From Botryotinia globosa (lineage: Eukaryota > Ascomycota > Leotiomycetes > Helotiales > Sclerotiniaceae): a stretch of DNA of 64,000 nt. Shown piece by piece: positions 48,509 through 60,414 of this stretch (position 1 is the first letter of the stretch; every line of letters starts with the position of its first letter). Made by a program: the position numbers and the translations under genes. The notes beneath the pieces are model-generated. The model was not told the origin of the DNA. It saw nothing but the letters and a program-made list of their open reading frames with translations, and did not search any database. The DNA lies in NCBI GenBank assembly GCA_014898425.1, contig RCSZ01000012.1, positions 992,001 to 1,056,000 on the forward strand, written 5' to 3'.

Positions 48509-49056
48509 CTTTGAGATTATACAAAGCCTTTGAGCTTTGTTGGGAGGGTGGTAAGCTCCTAGTTGTCCCCGTTAGCAACCATGTCAAATCCAAACGTAAA
48601 TAGAGGGTTTAGATCACATTACTCACTTTTGATGCTGTTAAAAAGCCAACTGAACCTATTTTTTTATGGTTAGTACTATTTCAATTGAATTGACGATTAA
48701 TTCTACGTTCGCATTGTTGTTTGTCGAGAAGGTTATCGAAGAAATAAACCCTTCTTGGTGGTTCTTCCTGACTTGTTTTGATCAAGAAATCGTGAATTCT
48801 GCTAAAGCTCAAGGCGCGCTTGTATTTTGGTATTAGCGCGACTTGATACCCCCTGTCCATTGATTGGTCCTATTGATTAGTGCCGGATATCATCACCCCG
48901 CCCCGTAGAAAGCCATCGTATCAACAAGCAACCCCAAATACCCGCCCGCGGAGTTTCTCTTGAAACAAGTATTAGAAATTGTTAATAACTCCTACTCATG
49001 AAGACACCTTCAACTTATTGTAGCTACAAGTACGTTTCTTCAAAACATCTTTCAAG
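48509..49056. promoter_or_regulatory. Divergent promoter region of POM34 and the acyl-CoA-synthetase-like gene
   Basis: 548 bp between two divergent start codons. A cluster of CCCG-rich sequence (48895-48955) lies close to the right-hand gene. Nothing more specific seen. Confidence 0.4.
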
Positions 49057-50899
49057 ATGGGGTTCGATAATCTCATGCTCTATCTCGATGAGAGCATTAC
49101 AGGTGTTCTCAGCGATTGGGATCTTTATTCAACCTTAATTGTTACTGTTCTCATCGGCTTCTTTGCTTACACAGTTGTAACATCTCGGGATCCGGATTCA
49201 CATCCTATGCTCTTAGCCCGTCAATCACAGGCATCCCCAGTCAGACAAGAAGGACAATCTGCTGTTTTCAGAAATCACACTTCCCCCCATGGCATACCTC
49301 TCAACTCAGGACTCAACGTCAAAGACCCTGGTGACTCGAAATGGGCCCCTGGGCGCAACGGTGACTTGAGAGATATTTGGCGCAAAGCAGTCACTGGGGC
49401 TGTCGATAGGGAAGGAAAAGAGACTGGAGATATTGGTAGCCTCATGACAATATATGGTTCTGATAAACTAGTCACTCACAAGCTTGGTTTGTACAGCATT
49501 GTTAATTAATACCTTCGCTTTGCTAATGTTGATACAGCCGATGTTACTCGTCAAATCAATTTGATTGGTCAACACATCAAGCAAAATGGCGGAACTAACG
49601 TTGCCATATATTTACCAAACTCTATCGAATACGTCGCAACGTTGTTCGCTTGTGCCTTTTACAATCTCAGTGCGATACTCCTACCATATGACGAATCTCC
49701 CGAAAGCTTAATAGAATTGATACAAAAGTCCAAAGCGGATACTGTCATTGCAGCTGTTGGTTCTTTCCCATTTGACGTAGTGACAAAGTCATACCCCGCT
49801 TTGCAGCAAATGATATGGGTGGTGGATGATGGCAGCAAGCATATGGACTGGAATGAAATTCCAAAGGGTACTGGCGGAGCTGTAAATGTTTCTACCTGGC
49901 AAGAAATCCTTCAAGATCAGGAGGCTCATGCCGGCTCCGAACTCCCTGTCGTTGAAAAGAATGATAAGGAGCCCCAAAAAGTCATTGCATTCTGGCCTAA
50001 CGGAGAACTCGTGGAATACACTCAATCAGTGCTGGTGGCCGGTGTTTCCGGCCAACTCTCCTCCATACCCACTATTCAGCGTATCACGTCTAAAGATCTT
50101 TTTCTCTCTGCGGAACCACTATCAAAGATCTATCCTTTGATCTTAACTCTTTCGGCACTTTACTCAAATTCTTCCGTCGCATTAACATCTGTTGCCATCA
50201 AAGACCCCGATCTCGTTTTAGCAACGAAAGGTACATCCCCAACGATTGTTGTTGCTTCTTCCACCACTCTTGCGAAACTCCATGCAGAAACCAAGGATAA
50301 CTTAACTTCCCCCCTCTATCAAGTCATCCACTGGTTTCAAACCCGATCCTTGGTACAGAATGGTGTTATGCCTCTTGCCACAGTCTTTTCCCGCATGTAC
50401 GATCATCTTCGCCCAATCATTGGCACAACGCCTGGGAAGCTTCGCTTAATTTACGTTTCCGAACCTGTTGGTGCACCGTCAACACCTTTGAGTGCTGAAA
50501 TGCTCTCAGATCTGCGTATTTACACAGGCTCAAGAATTGTGTACGCTCTTACAGCATCAAAGGTGGCAGGTGCTGTATCTCAAACTGGTATATATGATTA
50601 CAGAGTAGACGATGGTTCGGAGAAATTCTCGCACTTTGGAGCGCCTCCTCCATCTGTCGAGATCTTTTTGAAGGACACGAAGGAGTATCAAACTTCTGAC
50701 GCATTTTCCGTTGGACAGGTAGACTTCCCCTTTCCTTTTAAAAATCCCTTACTATCTTCCTCGCCTCTTTTGCGAGTACACATCAACTAACCTTCAACAA
50801 TAGATCACAGTAAGAGGTCCCGCCGTCGTAGGAGGAGAAGCAGACTTGGGTATTGCAGGAAAGATGAAACCAGACCACACACTCGCTCTAATTTCATGA
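49057..50899 (+). CDS. Membrane-anchored acyl-CoA-synthetase-like protein lacking the ATP loop
   Basis: Three exons: 49057-49486, 49538-50718 and 50804-50899, giving 568 residues. One membrane segment at about 23-41 (LYSTLIVTVLIGFFAYTVV) is followed by a domain similar to the N-terminal subdomain of AMP-forming synthetases (NVAIYLPNSIEYVATLFACAFYNL, LPYDESPESLIELIQKS). The usual AMP-binding loop rich in Ser, Thr and Gly and ending in Lys is missing: the corresponding place reads VIAFWPNGELVEYTQ. The C-terminal lid domain with its catalytic Lys is absent; the protein ends soon after GGEADLGIAGKMKPDHTLA. An enzyme of normal type would need about 100 more residues. It is therefore probably a non-catalytic relative, perhaps a scaffold at ER or lipid droplets, but that location is inference. 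Confidence 0.82.
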
Positions 50900-51069
50900 T
50901 ACGGTGGTGATGTTTTTGTGCATATTCATCGAATCGTTCATATCATATCTGCCATATCAAATAAATCTATATCCATGATAAAGCTCGGAGCTATCCGAAA
51001 TGATCACATTGCAACTTTGCCGTAGTTATAATTCACTTAATCGTACCCCCTTGCTCAGAATCAGTCGTC

Positions 51070-51390
51070 TGTTGCACATCTGAAAACTTAGCTTTTGTAT
51101 TAGCTCTCAGAACGAGTCTTTTGTTGCGGACCTGAAAATTTAGCCTTTCCAGTAGCTCTGCAGACATGGTAACAGTATCAATACTGGCGCCAATAATATT
51201 CACTCATCGAGATCACATTATTGTATTGTTGCACACCTCAAAACTTAGCTTTTGCATTAGTTGTTAGTCCTGCAGGAATCACGAGCAAAATATCCACATT
51301 CGAGATGTATTTGTTGCATACCTAGAAATTTAGTTGCAGTTGTTAATTTATTACCAGCCGTTTGTTGCATGTCAGGAATTTTAGTATGAT
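51070..51390 (+). repeat. Left cluster of a 27-bp dispersed motif (five copies, + orientation)
   Basis: Copies start at 51070, 51122, 51227, 51311 and 51362. The core is TGTTGC, then R-Y-A-Y-C-T, a few A-rich bases and TTTAGC-TTTT. Starts are spaced about 52, 105, 84 and 51 bp, close to multiples of one ~52-bp period for three of the four gaps. Confidence 0.75.
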
Positions 51391-52966
51391 CATATCTAAT
51401 CTATAATCCTGACCACAGGTCACTTGACGCTGGCAGGGACAAAAATCCGAGGCCCCTAAATATACTCGCTAGTAAACCCATGAAGCAAGGCTAAAAGAGT
51501 GAAGGCTGAGACTAAGGCTGAAGCTAAGGCTGAAGCTAACGGGGGCTAATTGGATGCGAAACAAAACAAAACGCTGGGATGTGTGGTCAGGACGGCTGGA
51601 GTGGGGACATGGGGCCGGGCAAAACGTTAAGGCTTAACGATGATGCCACTGCCAGCTGGGGTGTTTACGGTCATGCAGACGATAAAGGGGAATAGGAAGG
51701 GGAATCAGTAACGTGCCGAGGTAAGGGACACATGTACGATAGGAGGAAAATAAAGTTATATCAAATGACTATGTCAGGGTTGTACGTACATATCATATGC
51801 ATCTAATCAGGTATATTATTAGGGATAGTTAGCCTTGATGATGATAGTTCTAACGCACATCATTGTTTGTTCATACCTTAATACACAAAAATAATACCGT
51901 TACTGATAAGTTGTAACTTTGTTTGTTATACGTAGGTGGATCAATTAGTTCATGACTTGAATCCTCGAGCCATCGTGAATCAATCATAGATTAAAATGAG
52001 ATTTTCATGCTTTGAAAATATTTGCAGCTTAGTTGTCAACTAAAAAAATTAGTTACCTTCATTGCGCCTCCTTGCCGTGTACGAATCCTGCCTATTGTTA
52101 CCGCCTAGCTACCGTCTCTTACCGCCTAACCCCTAACCTCGTACGCCTAGCAAGCATAATTGACCTAATGGTAAGCGAGACCCAACACTAGACTAGGTCA
52201 TCATGCCTTGAATTCGTCTAACTCGAATGCCTACAATGCCTGAACTCAGAGGCCTGAACTAATGTACTTAATGTCCCTAAAGTGATATTGGTGAGGCCGA
52301 GGGACGTGTTGGTGGTTTTAGGGCTTATAGTTATTATGCTATTATAAGCTACTAATGCGATCACGGATGAGCGAAAGCATGACTAACAGGGCAAATTTCA
52401 GGTTCATGTTACACAACAACATAGCCTCCAGTACCAAAACCATAACGGCAAAACTCTATGGAAATGATCGAGTCAAGACCACACCAACGCCAACACCAGC
52501 AACAATACCAACCAACATCAACCCAAAAGCAAACTACTCGAATCAAATGCGCATCGCAACACGAGCGATCCTAAAAATCCACGCCGCCGAATCCAAAACC
52601 AAATAAACAAAGCAATGCCGCCGCAAGCGATTTAGCACCAAATGGTAGAAAACCCAGCACCAACCAAGCAACGAACCAACAAGATCCCACTCTCACCACA
52701 ATCCTCCCTTCACGCCTCCCAGACCTCTCCATCTCGATCATTCCCCAATCGCACCAATCTCCAAGAATCTCTAGTCTCCCCAACTAACCATCCCAAAGAT
52801 ACCATCATCAACTATCGGTTACTCATCCTCCATCTGCGCGTGGGGGCATGATCAAAAGAACCATGAACATGCACCCGCACTCCCAGTATATCGAGGCTAA
52901 AAAAGCAGACGAGCAACAAACGTCCATTCCCTTTCATATCACGAACAAAAACCTCTCTAGCCCCTT

Positions 52967-53372
52967 CACTAAAATTGAGATGTGCAACAATGAGTTTCCA
53001 ATACCTAGTTTCATTATCATAAAGTGAATAAAGAGACCTCACTATCTGTATAGCGTAATAGTAGTACATATAAGCTAAATATCACATACACAAACCCTCA
53101 CCCCTTCCTTCCATTTCCACCACCATAAAATCTCCTAACCTCTCACTAAAAACCTAGATACGCAACAAAGAATCTCTAACCTCTGGTTTCCTCTCTCTAA
53201 TTAGAAATTATTAAAATTATCAAAATTACTATATCCATATCGTAATAGTACACACAAGCTAAAAATCAGATACGCAACAAAGCGATAGCATATACTGTAC
53301 GAGTAGGTAGCTAGGTATTGAAGCGAGGAAAGGATGATTAGTCTTCTGAGCTAAATTGTAGATGTGCAACAG
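52967..53372 (-). repeat. Right cluster of the 27-bp motif (five copies, - orientation)
   Basis: Reverse-complement copies at 52967-52990, 53072-53094 (degenerate), 53144-53170, 53257-53282 and 53348-53372, for example agctaaaaatcagatacgca. The copies near 53072 and 53257 also share their left flank (cgtaatagta), which points to a local duplication. A further - copy lies at 55234-55264. Confidence 0.7.
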
Positions 53373-53392
53373 TGAGATTTGGGGTTGGTGCT

Positions 53393-53423
53393 AATGATGA
53401 TGATGATGATGATGATGATGATG
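53393..53423. repeat. (GAT)n microsatellite
   Basis: About ten tandem GAT units directly beside the right motif cluster. Confidence 0.9.
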
Positions 53424-54077
53424 CTAATGAGAAGAAAGGGTTTGGAAAGAACTAGACAGGGGATTGTAGAGGGATTTGGTGGGTTGAATGATGGATTGTT
53501 GGGTTACTCGTGTATATATATCGTTGGATTTTCTTTCTAGGAGTAAGTGTATATGTGTTTTCTTGCAACACTTTTTATATCTATACACATTTACAGATTG
53601 AGAATCATACTTTTCTTCTCTCTCTCTCTAATAGTTGTAGAGAATTAGATACTATAATTAAAATAAAATCCAAATCTCAACCCCACAATCACCAAACAAA
53701 CAATCAAACAATCAATCAATCAATCAACCACTCACCATCCCACCAAAAAAACCTACTCCTCCGAATCCATCCCATCCCTCTATATCGCACCACATAACAA
53801 CAAGCCACAACACACCTCAGACCTCTCGCTTCCTCCCATACTCCTCCTTCTTATATGATATAATAAATACCAAATATCTCAATCAATCATGAATACCACC
53901 ACATCCAATTATACAATAGTAACACAAATAAATAACCAACGACCAACTTCGCCTTAATTCGCACAACTATTAACCTTGACGAAAATTTACTCGCAATCTA
54001 ATTGGAGCTCATAAACTCGAGATAATTAATACAACACAACTATCCATCCATCCGTCCAACTACCTACCTACCTACCC

Positions 54078-55156
54078 TCACTCTGGACGAAAAAAACAGC
54101 ACACCAAACCCACCAAAATTGAAACTTTCTTCAAAACATCAAGTCGAATACCCCACTTTCGGGCCACCCCTCTTTCGGGCCACCCTTTTACACCAAAAAT
54201 CACTTTTTTGATTTATCAATATCTTTATTAATATTGAATATAATTTAATAAAATTTAAATTTATATAATTCAAATCATTTTAAATCTATTTTGAAATTTT
54301 TCGATTTTTAGGATTTTTTTGAATCGATTTCTAGAACTTTAAAATGTCGATTTTCAATTTACATATAAATCACATATAAATTTAAAATTATATAAAATCT
54401 TTAATAACTTTTAAAGAATAATTATTAAAAGAAAATTATATATCTTTTTGAAAAATTCAAATCTAACATTATATAGAAATTTAAAAAAAAATTAAAAAAA
54501 TGAATAAGATATAGTATACAATGAGTTAAAAGTAGTATAAATAATCTCTTTAATTTTGAGGGTATCCTTTTAAATATTTTTTGATAAATATTTTTTTTCT
54601 TTTTCAAGATTTTTCAAATTGAATATTTTATAATTTTATAACAAAATTTTATAATTTATTTTTAGATATTTTTCCTTGAAAGTTGTTATAGATTTTATAA
54701 AATTTTAAATTTTTATGCGATTTGTATGTAAATTGAAAATCGATATTTGGAAGCTTTAGAAATCGATACAGAAAAATCCTAAAATTTTAAATTTATTAAT
54801 ATAAGTTTAAAATAATTCGAATTATATATATATATATATTTAATAAATTATATTCAATATTGATAAAGATATTCATAAACCAAAAAGTGATTTTTAATGT
54901 AAAAGAGTAGCCCAAAACAGGGGTGGCCTGAAAGTAGGGTGGTCGACTTGTCATTTCAAAATTGAATAGCAATTATATAAAATAAAATAAAATAAAATAG
55001 ATAAATTGAAGACATATTATAATTCATAAGCTTTTGAATGATACTTTTTAATTCAAAATCGCAATATTGATTTAAAATTTAATAATTTTTTTTTTTTTGG
55101 AAATGGTGCTGTATTTTTGATTTTTTTTGATGAGCCGTTTTTTGTATCCAGAGTGA
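54078..55156. mobile_element. Candidate outer element bounded by 23-bp inverted repeats
   Basis: The left end tcactctggacg...cagc (54078-54100) matches the reverse complement of 55134-55156 at 19 of 23 positions. Both ends lie two or three bases inside a TA dinucleotide, as expected for a Tc1/mariner-like element, but no transposase remains. The foldback element lies inside. Confidence 0.4.
54140..54950. mobile_element. Foldback/MITE-like element with ~300-bp inverted arms
   Basis: The left arm (54140 to about 54440) and right arm (about 54655 to 54950) are inverted copies. Both start caagtcga, then have a repeated ggccacccc motif, then ttttacaccaaaaatcactttt or a close match, and then A/T-rich sequence that stays alignable for about 300 bp. 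A spacer of about 215 bp separates the arms. No open frame of coding quality. Divergence between the arms is mostly C/T and G/A type, compatible with ageing or repeat-induced point mutation. Confidence 0.75.
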
Positions 55157-55304
55157 ACTACCCAGTAAGCTCATCAACCACTCCAGAAACCCAGAATAAA
55201 AAATAAGGTTAAAATAACATCAATACACACAAGAAAAGCTAAATCCGCAGAAACGCAACAACAATTCTCAATCGCGGGTTGAGTAACTGATTAAACATTA
55301 TCTG

Positions 55305-55342
55305 ATCTATCTATCTATCTATTATCACTAGATAGATAGATA
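55305..55342. repeat. Palindromic (ATCT)n/(AGAT)n hairpin
   Basis: Four tatc units face three or four gata units around attatcact, so the single strand can fold back on itself. Confidence 0.7.
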
Positions 55343-56760
55343 TAAATTCCAAGTAGATAGATGATTTGATACTCTGAGATCGATATCCATACAAAAAACC
55401 AAACCAATAAAGCCTCAAAAATCCCCAACCATACAAGCACAATATAACACAATGAAAAAAGTCATGAATCCCAAATACCCAACACAACAACGCCATCAGA
55501 ATTGATACATTTATACGAGCATCGTTACCCCATGATTGAGTAAAACTTGTCTGGTCTGGGTATATCTAGACAGATAGAAATATCGATAATTTATTGATAT
55601 TGATATTCAATATGTTCCATCTCCCATGTTCTAGTCTTATTGACTTTAACTCTCACTCTCACTTTCATCACTCTCACTCCCCCGACCACTCTATGCCGAG
55701 TCTCCATCCCGAATCTCTAAACCATACAAACGAATCAAGAATCGGAATCGAGAATCTGTGATTAAAGATTGAAATATTAAGATAGATGGAAAGAAGTAGA
55801 TTTGTGTATTTTCCCATCTTCCCATCTTCCCATTTTGTCATTTTGTCATTTCCTATACATACTCAAGTAAAGACTCATTCCTCCCTCCCTTCCTCCCTCC
55901 CTTCCTCCCTTCCATCCTCCCCCTTCCATCCTCCCCCCTCCATCCTCACCCCTCCATCCTCCCCCCTACACTCCCCCTCCTCCTCCCCCATCCTCCCCAT
56001 AAACCAACCCCCCAAGCAAAACGAACAGAACCCTAGAAATACATCCCATCATACAGCTAGAAAAAAACAGCCAACCAACTAACAACCGACCAGAAAGAAA
56101 GCCTTCCTAATTCACTTCCTCAGATATTTCTCTTTCCACAAAAAAGAAATCCTCCACCACCCACCCACTCATCTTATAACTCCCATCCAGCAGTTGGTTA
56201 AAAGATCCCTATCCATATCTCGAATCAATATCCATCCTTCTCTTCTCCTTCTCTTTCTCTTCTGTTTTTCTTCTCCCCTCCGCCACCTCTGATATCCTCT
56301 CCCTCTCCCTCTTGTTTTCTATCCCGGATCTCCTTTTGAAACTCTCCTCATTTCTTCTTTTATACATTCTCAATCTCTTCACCTAATTCTTCACCTCACC
56401 TCACCTCACCTCACCTCACCCCATCCCCTCCCACAATCCAATCCAATCCAATCCACCTCCTCACCTCACCTCATCTCACCCAACCCAACCCCAAAGAACC
56501 CAATAAAAAGAATCCAAAAACCCTCCCCTCCCCTCCACCTCCTCCCCTCTCAAAAACCAAGAAACAAAACAAAACAAAAGAAAAGAAAAGACTAAAAAGA
56601 GGCAGAAAAGAGGGGAGCTAAACCATAGAAACAAGTAGGTATCTACCTAGGTATACACATACCTATACACATACCTATACACACATCCACACCCACACCA
56701 CGCCTACAACATCCTCACATCTCCTCTCACGGAAAGAAATATGCATACAAAATCCCTCCC

Positions 56761-56761
<1 letters not shown>

Positions 56762-56824
<63 letters not shown>
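56762..56824. repeat. (CA)n(GA)n compound microsatellite
   Basis: About nine CA units followed by about 22 GA units. Confidence 0.95.
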
Positions 56825-56827
<3 letters not shown>

Positions 56828-57198
56828 TACAAACATAAACACATACATAAAATCACACAATCCACAATCCACAAGACCTCTCACCAAACCTCAAATATTC
56901 AAAAGCCAAACAAACGCATCAAAATTGGTCAAACTACCTACAACGAGTACACATTCATAGCCGAAAAATTGCAAAAAAGTGCTGCCTAGGTATCTCCCCT
57001 ATCTCACTGGTATCTAATCATTCATAAACACCCGCAAAACAGCCAAACATATCCCACAAACCAATTTCTCAATTCAGCCAGAAGTTCCATCCAGTTTTGA
57101 TTGCCAATTTCCTACCTGCCTCAAAGGCCCAGAAATCCATCGCAGACAAAAGAAATTCAATCCCTCCATCATCTCTGCATTCTACATTCTCCAATGTC

Positions 57199-59620
57199 CT
57201 ATTCATACCCCACCCTTCCCCTATCTCTTCCACTACCCGTCAATGAACCCTCGAGCAGTCCACCCTTAACAAATGGTTCCCTAGTCCCTGAATGTCCCCT
57301 ATCCCTTCCATTCGTACTCGTTCTCGGTCTCTGCGTTGTCGTTTCTCTCCTAAATACTGTATTTGCCTTTGGAATGTCGTTCAATCCACTCTCCGGCGTA
57401 TTCGCCGCCTCAACCAATAACAACCCTGAAGGAGCCGCTACACCATGACCCTTGCCCTTTTTATTCCACTGCGGTGCCTCTTCAAACTGAGGCGTGAAAT
57501 CCAATAATGGCTTTGTTTTTTTACTACTGGGACTACGTTGGAGACCTGTATTGGCTACTTCTAGACGTCTGGCTTTCGTAGGCATCGACATTGTTCGAGA
57601 TTGAGCGCTGCCATTTATGAGAGTGGGACCATCGGTGAAAGATCCATTTTTGAGACTGTTTTCTCGATCCTGCAGTGCTTTTTGACGGACTGAATATGTT
57701 CTCCCTAATAATCCACCCGATGCGAATTGATCTTCTGGAGGTGGTGCTCGGTATTCTCCCGACGGTCTCTCTTGTACAAGGCGAGGAAGAGGTGCTACTG
57801 TAGATGTATTTCGTAGATGGAAAGGAATTTGCATTGGCCTTTCATCTTCGGTTGAATCATCTGCTTCTGATCGATCGAATCGGTCCATGTCAAGTAATGG
57901 CTTGAATGATCCAATCATGTATGGATCTTCATCCACCGAAACATTGACCCTGTGTGTGTGAACACCTTTGACTCCCGTTCCTGGTCCTGATGCGATTTTT
58001 GTCTTCATCGTCTTGACAGTTTTGGTCGCTTTCTTCTGACCCTCACCCTTCTTGTTAACCAAATACCAACTTCTCCATCTCTGAACGGCTGAATACCACG
58101 CATTTGCCGCAATGTGATCATCCGTACAAAAGAAGTGTACAAAATTTTCTGCACTCAAAAACATGGCAGTCTTCTGTTGACTCTTAATAGCATAACAATT
58201 CTTCCTTGGTGGTTTGAGTGTTTTCCTAATTTGTTGTGCTGTTGGGGTATAGATGTCGAAATCAGACAAGTGACAAATATTCAATGAATCCTTGTCGTTG
58301 ATCCCCACGCCCGACTTTTTCGAGACAAATACTTGACCCGAAGAAAGAAGGGTAATGTAACGTTTGTTCCATTTGCCGGGTTTCTGAGAATGATAAAGCT
58401 GCACCGTAACATCGTGAGGCGCCTCTGTGGGTACCGATGATGCGTCAAGATCTTCTTCCTGATCATAATCGGAACCTTCCACAATTAACGAATTTTGTGT
58501 ATCTCTATCCCAAGAATTCATAATATCTCTGATGTGTTCATAACGACGAATTTTGCGCTCTAGGCCAAGAGTTGTGTACGATTCTAACAATACAGCGGTG
58601 TGTGGATCGATATGGGTCGACATGATATTTGCAGCAGAATTGATAATATCCATGGGAGTGGTGTCTGCATCGACTGGTAGGTTGATTGACGACTGTTTAC
58701 AGCGAATTAAAACTCTCTAGAAATCAAAAAGGTCAGTTCTGTTTTCGAATTGGACGTAATCGACTTACCCTCTCCGGCGCATTGGATGCTGAAATTGGAG
58801 CATCAGTTTGCGGGACTATTCCTCCTCCACCCTGTTGAATACCAACAGGATTTATGACGGGCGCATCATTTCTGGGAGGACCGTCCCCTATCGTACGCTG
58901 TATGGCCGCAATATTATCCAAGACAGAAGGGAGGGGCGGTTTGGTGGTTGTAGTAGCACGTCTTTTACTACCGAAAAATGTGAATTTTTGAGGAGGGCTC
59001 TTGACAGCGTCATTTGCAGCAGCATCCAACGTTGCTTCCAATCGCTCCAAATCCTTGCGCTTCTGTTCTGCCAAGATCCTCTCCGTCTCCTCATCACTCA
59101 ACTGAACCGGGAGAGAAACCGGGGGAGGGGAATGCGATGGCGAGAGGAGTATTTGTTGATTTACGCCATGGTCACTATGGTAATTTGGTTCATAACTCTG
59201 TTGTCGCTCATCGTAATTGTGAGACCCCCCCGTCGCTCCCAAGTGGGTTTGCGATCGCTTGGGAATGGGGCGTCTCGTTTGCGCATAGTTTGATGGAAGG
59301 CCCATGGCAGAATCCACGGGATCCGTTGTTCGCCTTGTCATGGGCATTCTCGCGGCGGGGTTGGGAGACGTCGATTGGACATGCGAGACTGGTAATGAGG
59401 GTACCGGGGGTGAAGGATCGGTTTGGGGGGCCACCTTTGGACGTCGATATCTTGACATACTTTTTGTCCTCGACAGGGAAGTACTTTGAATTTGTTGAAC
59501 ATCTTGTTTTGGAGGTGCGGGATCGGGGTTTGATGGCAAGGCCCTTACTGATCTGTATCTCGAATATTTTTGTTGTGTGGGTTGTGAAGGTTGAGGGGAT
59601 TGAATCTTTTCTTCCGACAT
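57199..59620 (-). CDS. Ras-association and PH domain protein (RIAM/lamellipodin-like layout)
   Basis: Two exons, 58769-59620 and 57199-58716, with phase closing to give 789 residues. The start was set at ATG 59620 (MSEEKIQSPQPSQ) because the frame upstream is hydrophobic UTR-like sequence. The first 284 residues are disordered, with Arg-Tyr-Arg motifs (SRYRSVRALPS, MSRYRRPK) and a short helix (EETERILAEQKRKDLERLE). The second exon opens with a ubiquitin-like Ras-association domain (RVLIRCKQSSINLPVDADTT to about 365). A PH domain follows at about 387-501 (VQLYHSQKPGKWNKRYITLL, NCYAIKSQQKTAMF, WYSAVQRWRSWYLV). The rest is Ser/Arg-rich. Such RA-PH modules link Ras-family GTPases and phosphoinositides to the actin cortex in animals; the same role here is inference. 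The intron falls exactly before the RA domain. Confidence 0.87.
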
Positions 59621-59977
59621 GATGAATGGAATGATATGAAACGAAACAAATGGGATAATCAGTAAGTAACAAGGAGGAGAATCCCAAAGTTGCGAATCAT
59701 AAGTAATAAAGGGTAGTTCTATGATGGATTGAAGACTTAGCAAGGACTCTTATGGGCATTATTTTCCCCGTTAAATTGGGAGAAAGAGTCGAGAAGAATT
59801 AAGTGAATTGAGGAGAGGAGGGGAGAGGAGAGGAGAAATTGAGATTGTAGAATGAGTATGAGGAGTAGATTAGGAGGTTAGGTTGGGTAGGTGTAGGTAG
59901 GTAGAGTGAGAAGTAGGTACCCAGGTATTATTATCGTGTAAGAAGGATTGAAATATATGGGTGAGTTGAATGAATGA

Positions 59978-60034
59978 ATGTGATGAATTGATTGATGAAT
60001 TGATTGATGAATTGATTGATGAATTGATTGATTG
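59978..60034. repeat. 12-bp tandem repeat
   Basis: Unit gatgaattgatt repeated about four to five times. Confidence 0.9.
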
Positions 60035-60367
60035 ATTGAATCGATTCTACCCCCAGATGTGAAATGTATGACCGCCCACTTATTAATAAATCATGTACTC
60101 TGTACCTGCAGATGATATTAAAAGCAGTGTTAGACCGGGCTGTGGGTGAGGATGAGGATGGATGAGGGTGATGAGTGGATGATGGATGGTGGATGGTGGG
60201 TGGGTGAAATGGGTAGTGGGTAGTGAGTGGTAGGTGGTGGGTAGTGGGTAGCGAGTGGGTTAAAAGATGAATGATGAATGAGTCTAATTTTAATAATTTG
60301 GTAAATATATAAAACTCCAAGAGATGTAATGTATGTAGCAAATAGATGATATCCATGGATATGGATT

Positions 60368-60414
60368 GTATATAAATAGTAAATAGTAAATAGTAAATAG
60401 TAAATAGTAAATAT
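60368..60414. repeat. 7-bp tandem repeat
   Basis: Unit taaatag repeated about six times. Confidence 0.9.

Larger units (their letters stand above)
50900..57198. other. Gene-free, repeat-rich interval
   Basis: 6.3 kb without a supported gene. From left to right: the left cluster of the 27-bp motif (51070-51390), a gene-free middle (51400-52960), the right cluster (52967-53372), a long A/T-rich foldback element (54140-54950), another motif copy (55234-55264), and CT-rich and microsatellite DNA to 57198. All open frames are low-complexity or embedded in repeats. Confidence 0.65.

Noticed and set aside
51070..53372. CRISPR-like reading of the spaced 27-bp repeats
   Set aside because: The repeats are degenerate, unevenly spaced and in both orientations, and the genome is eukaryotic.
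56675..56989. Frames through the (CA)n(GA)n tract
   Set aside because: Microsatellite translation (Arg-Glu or Ser-Leu repeats) only.
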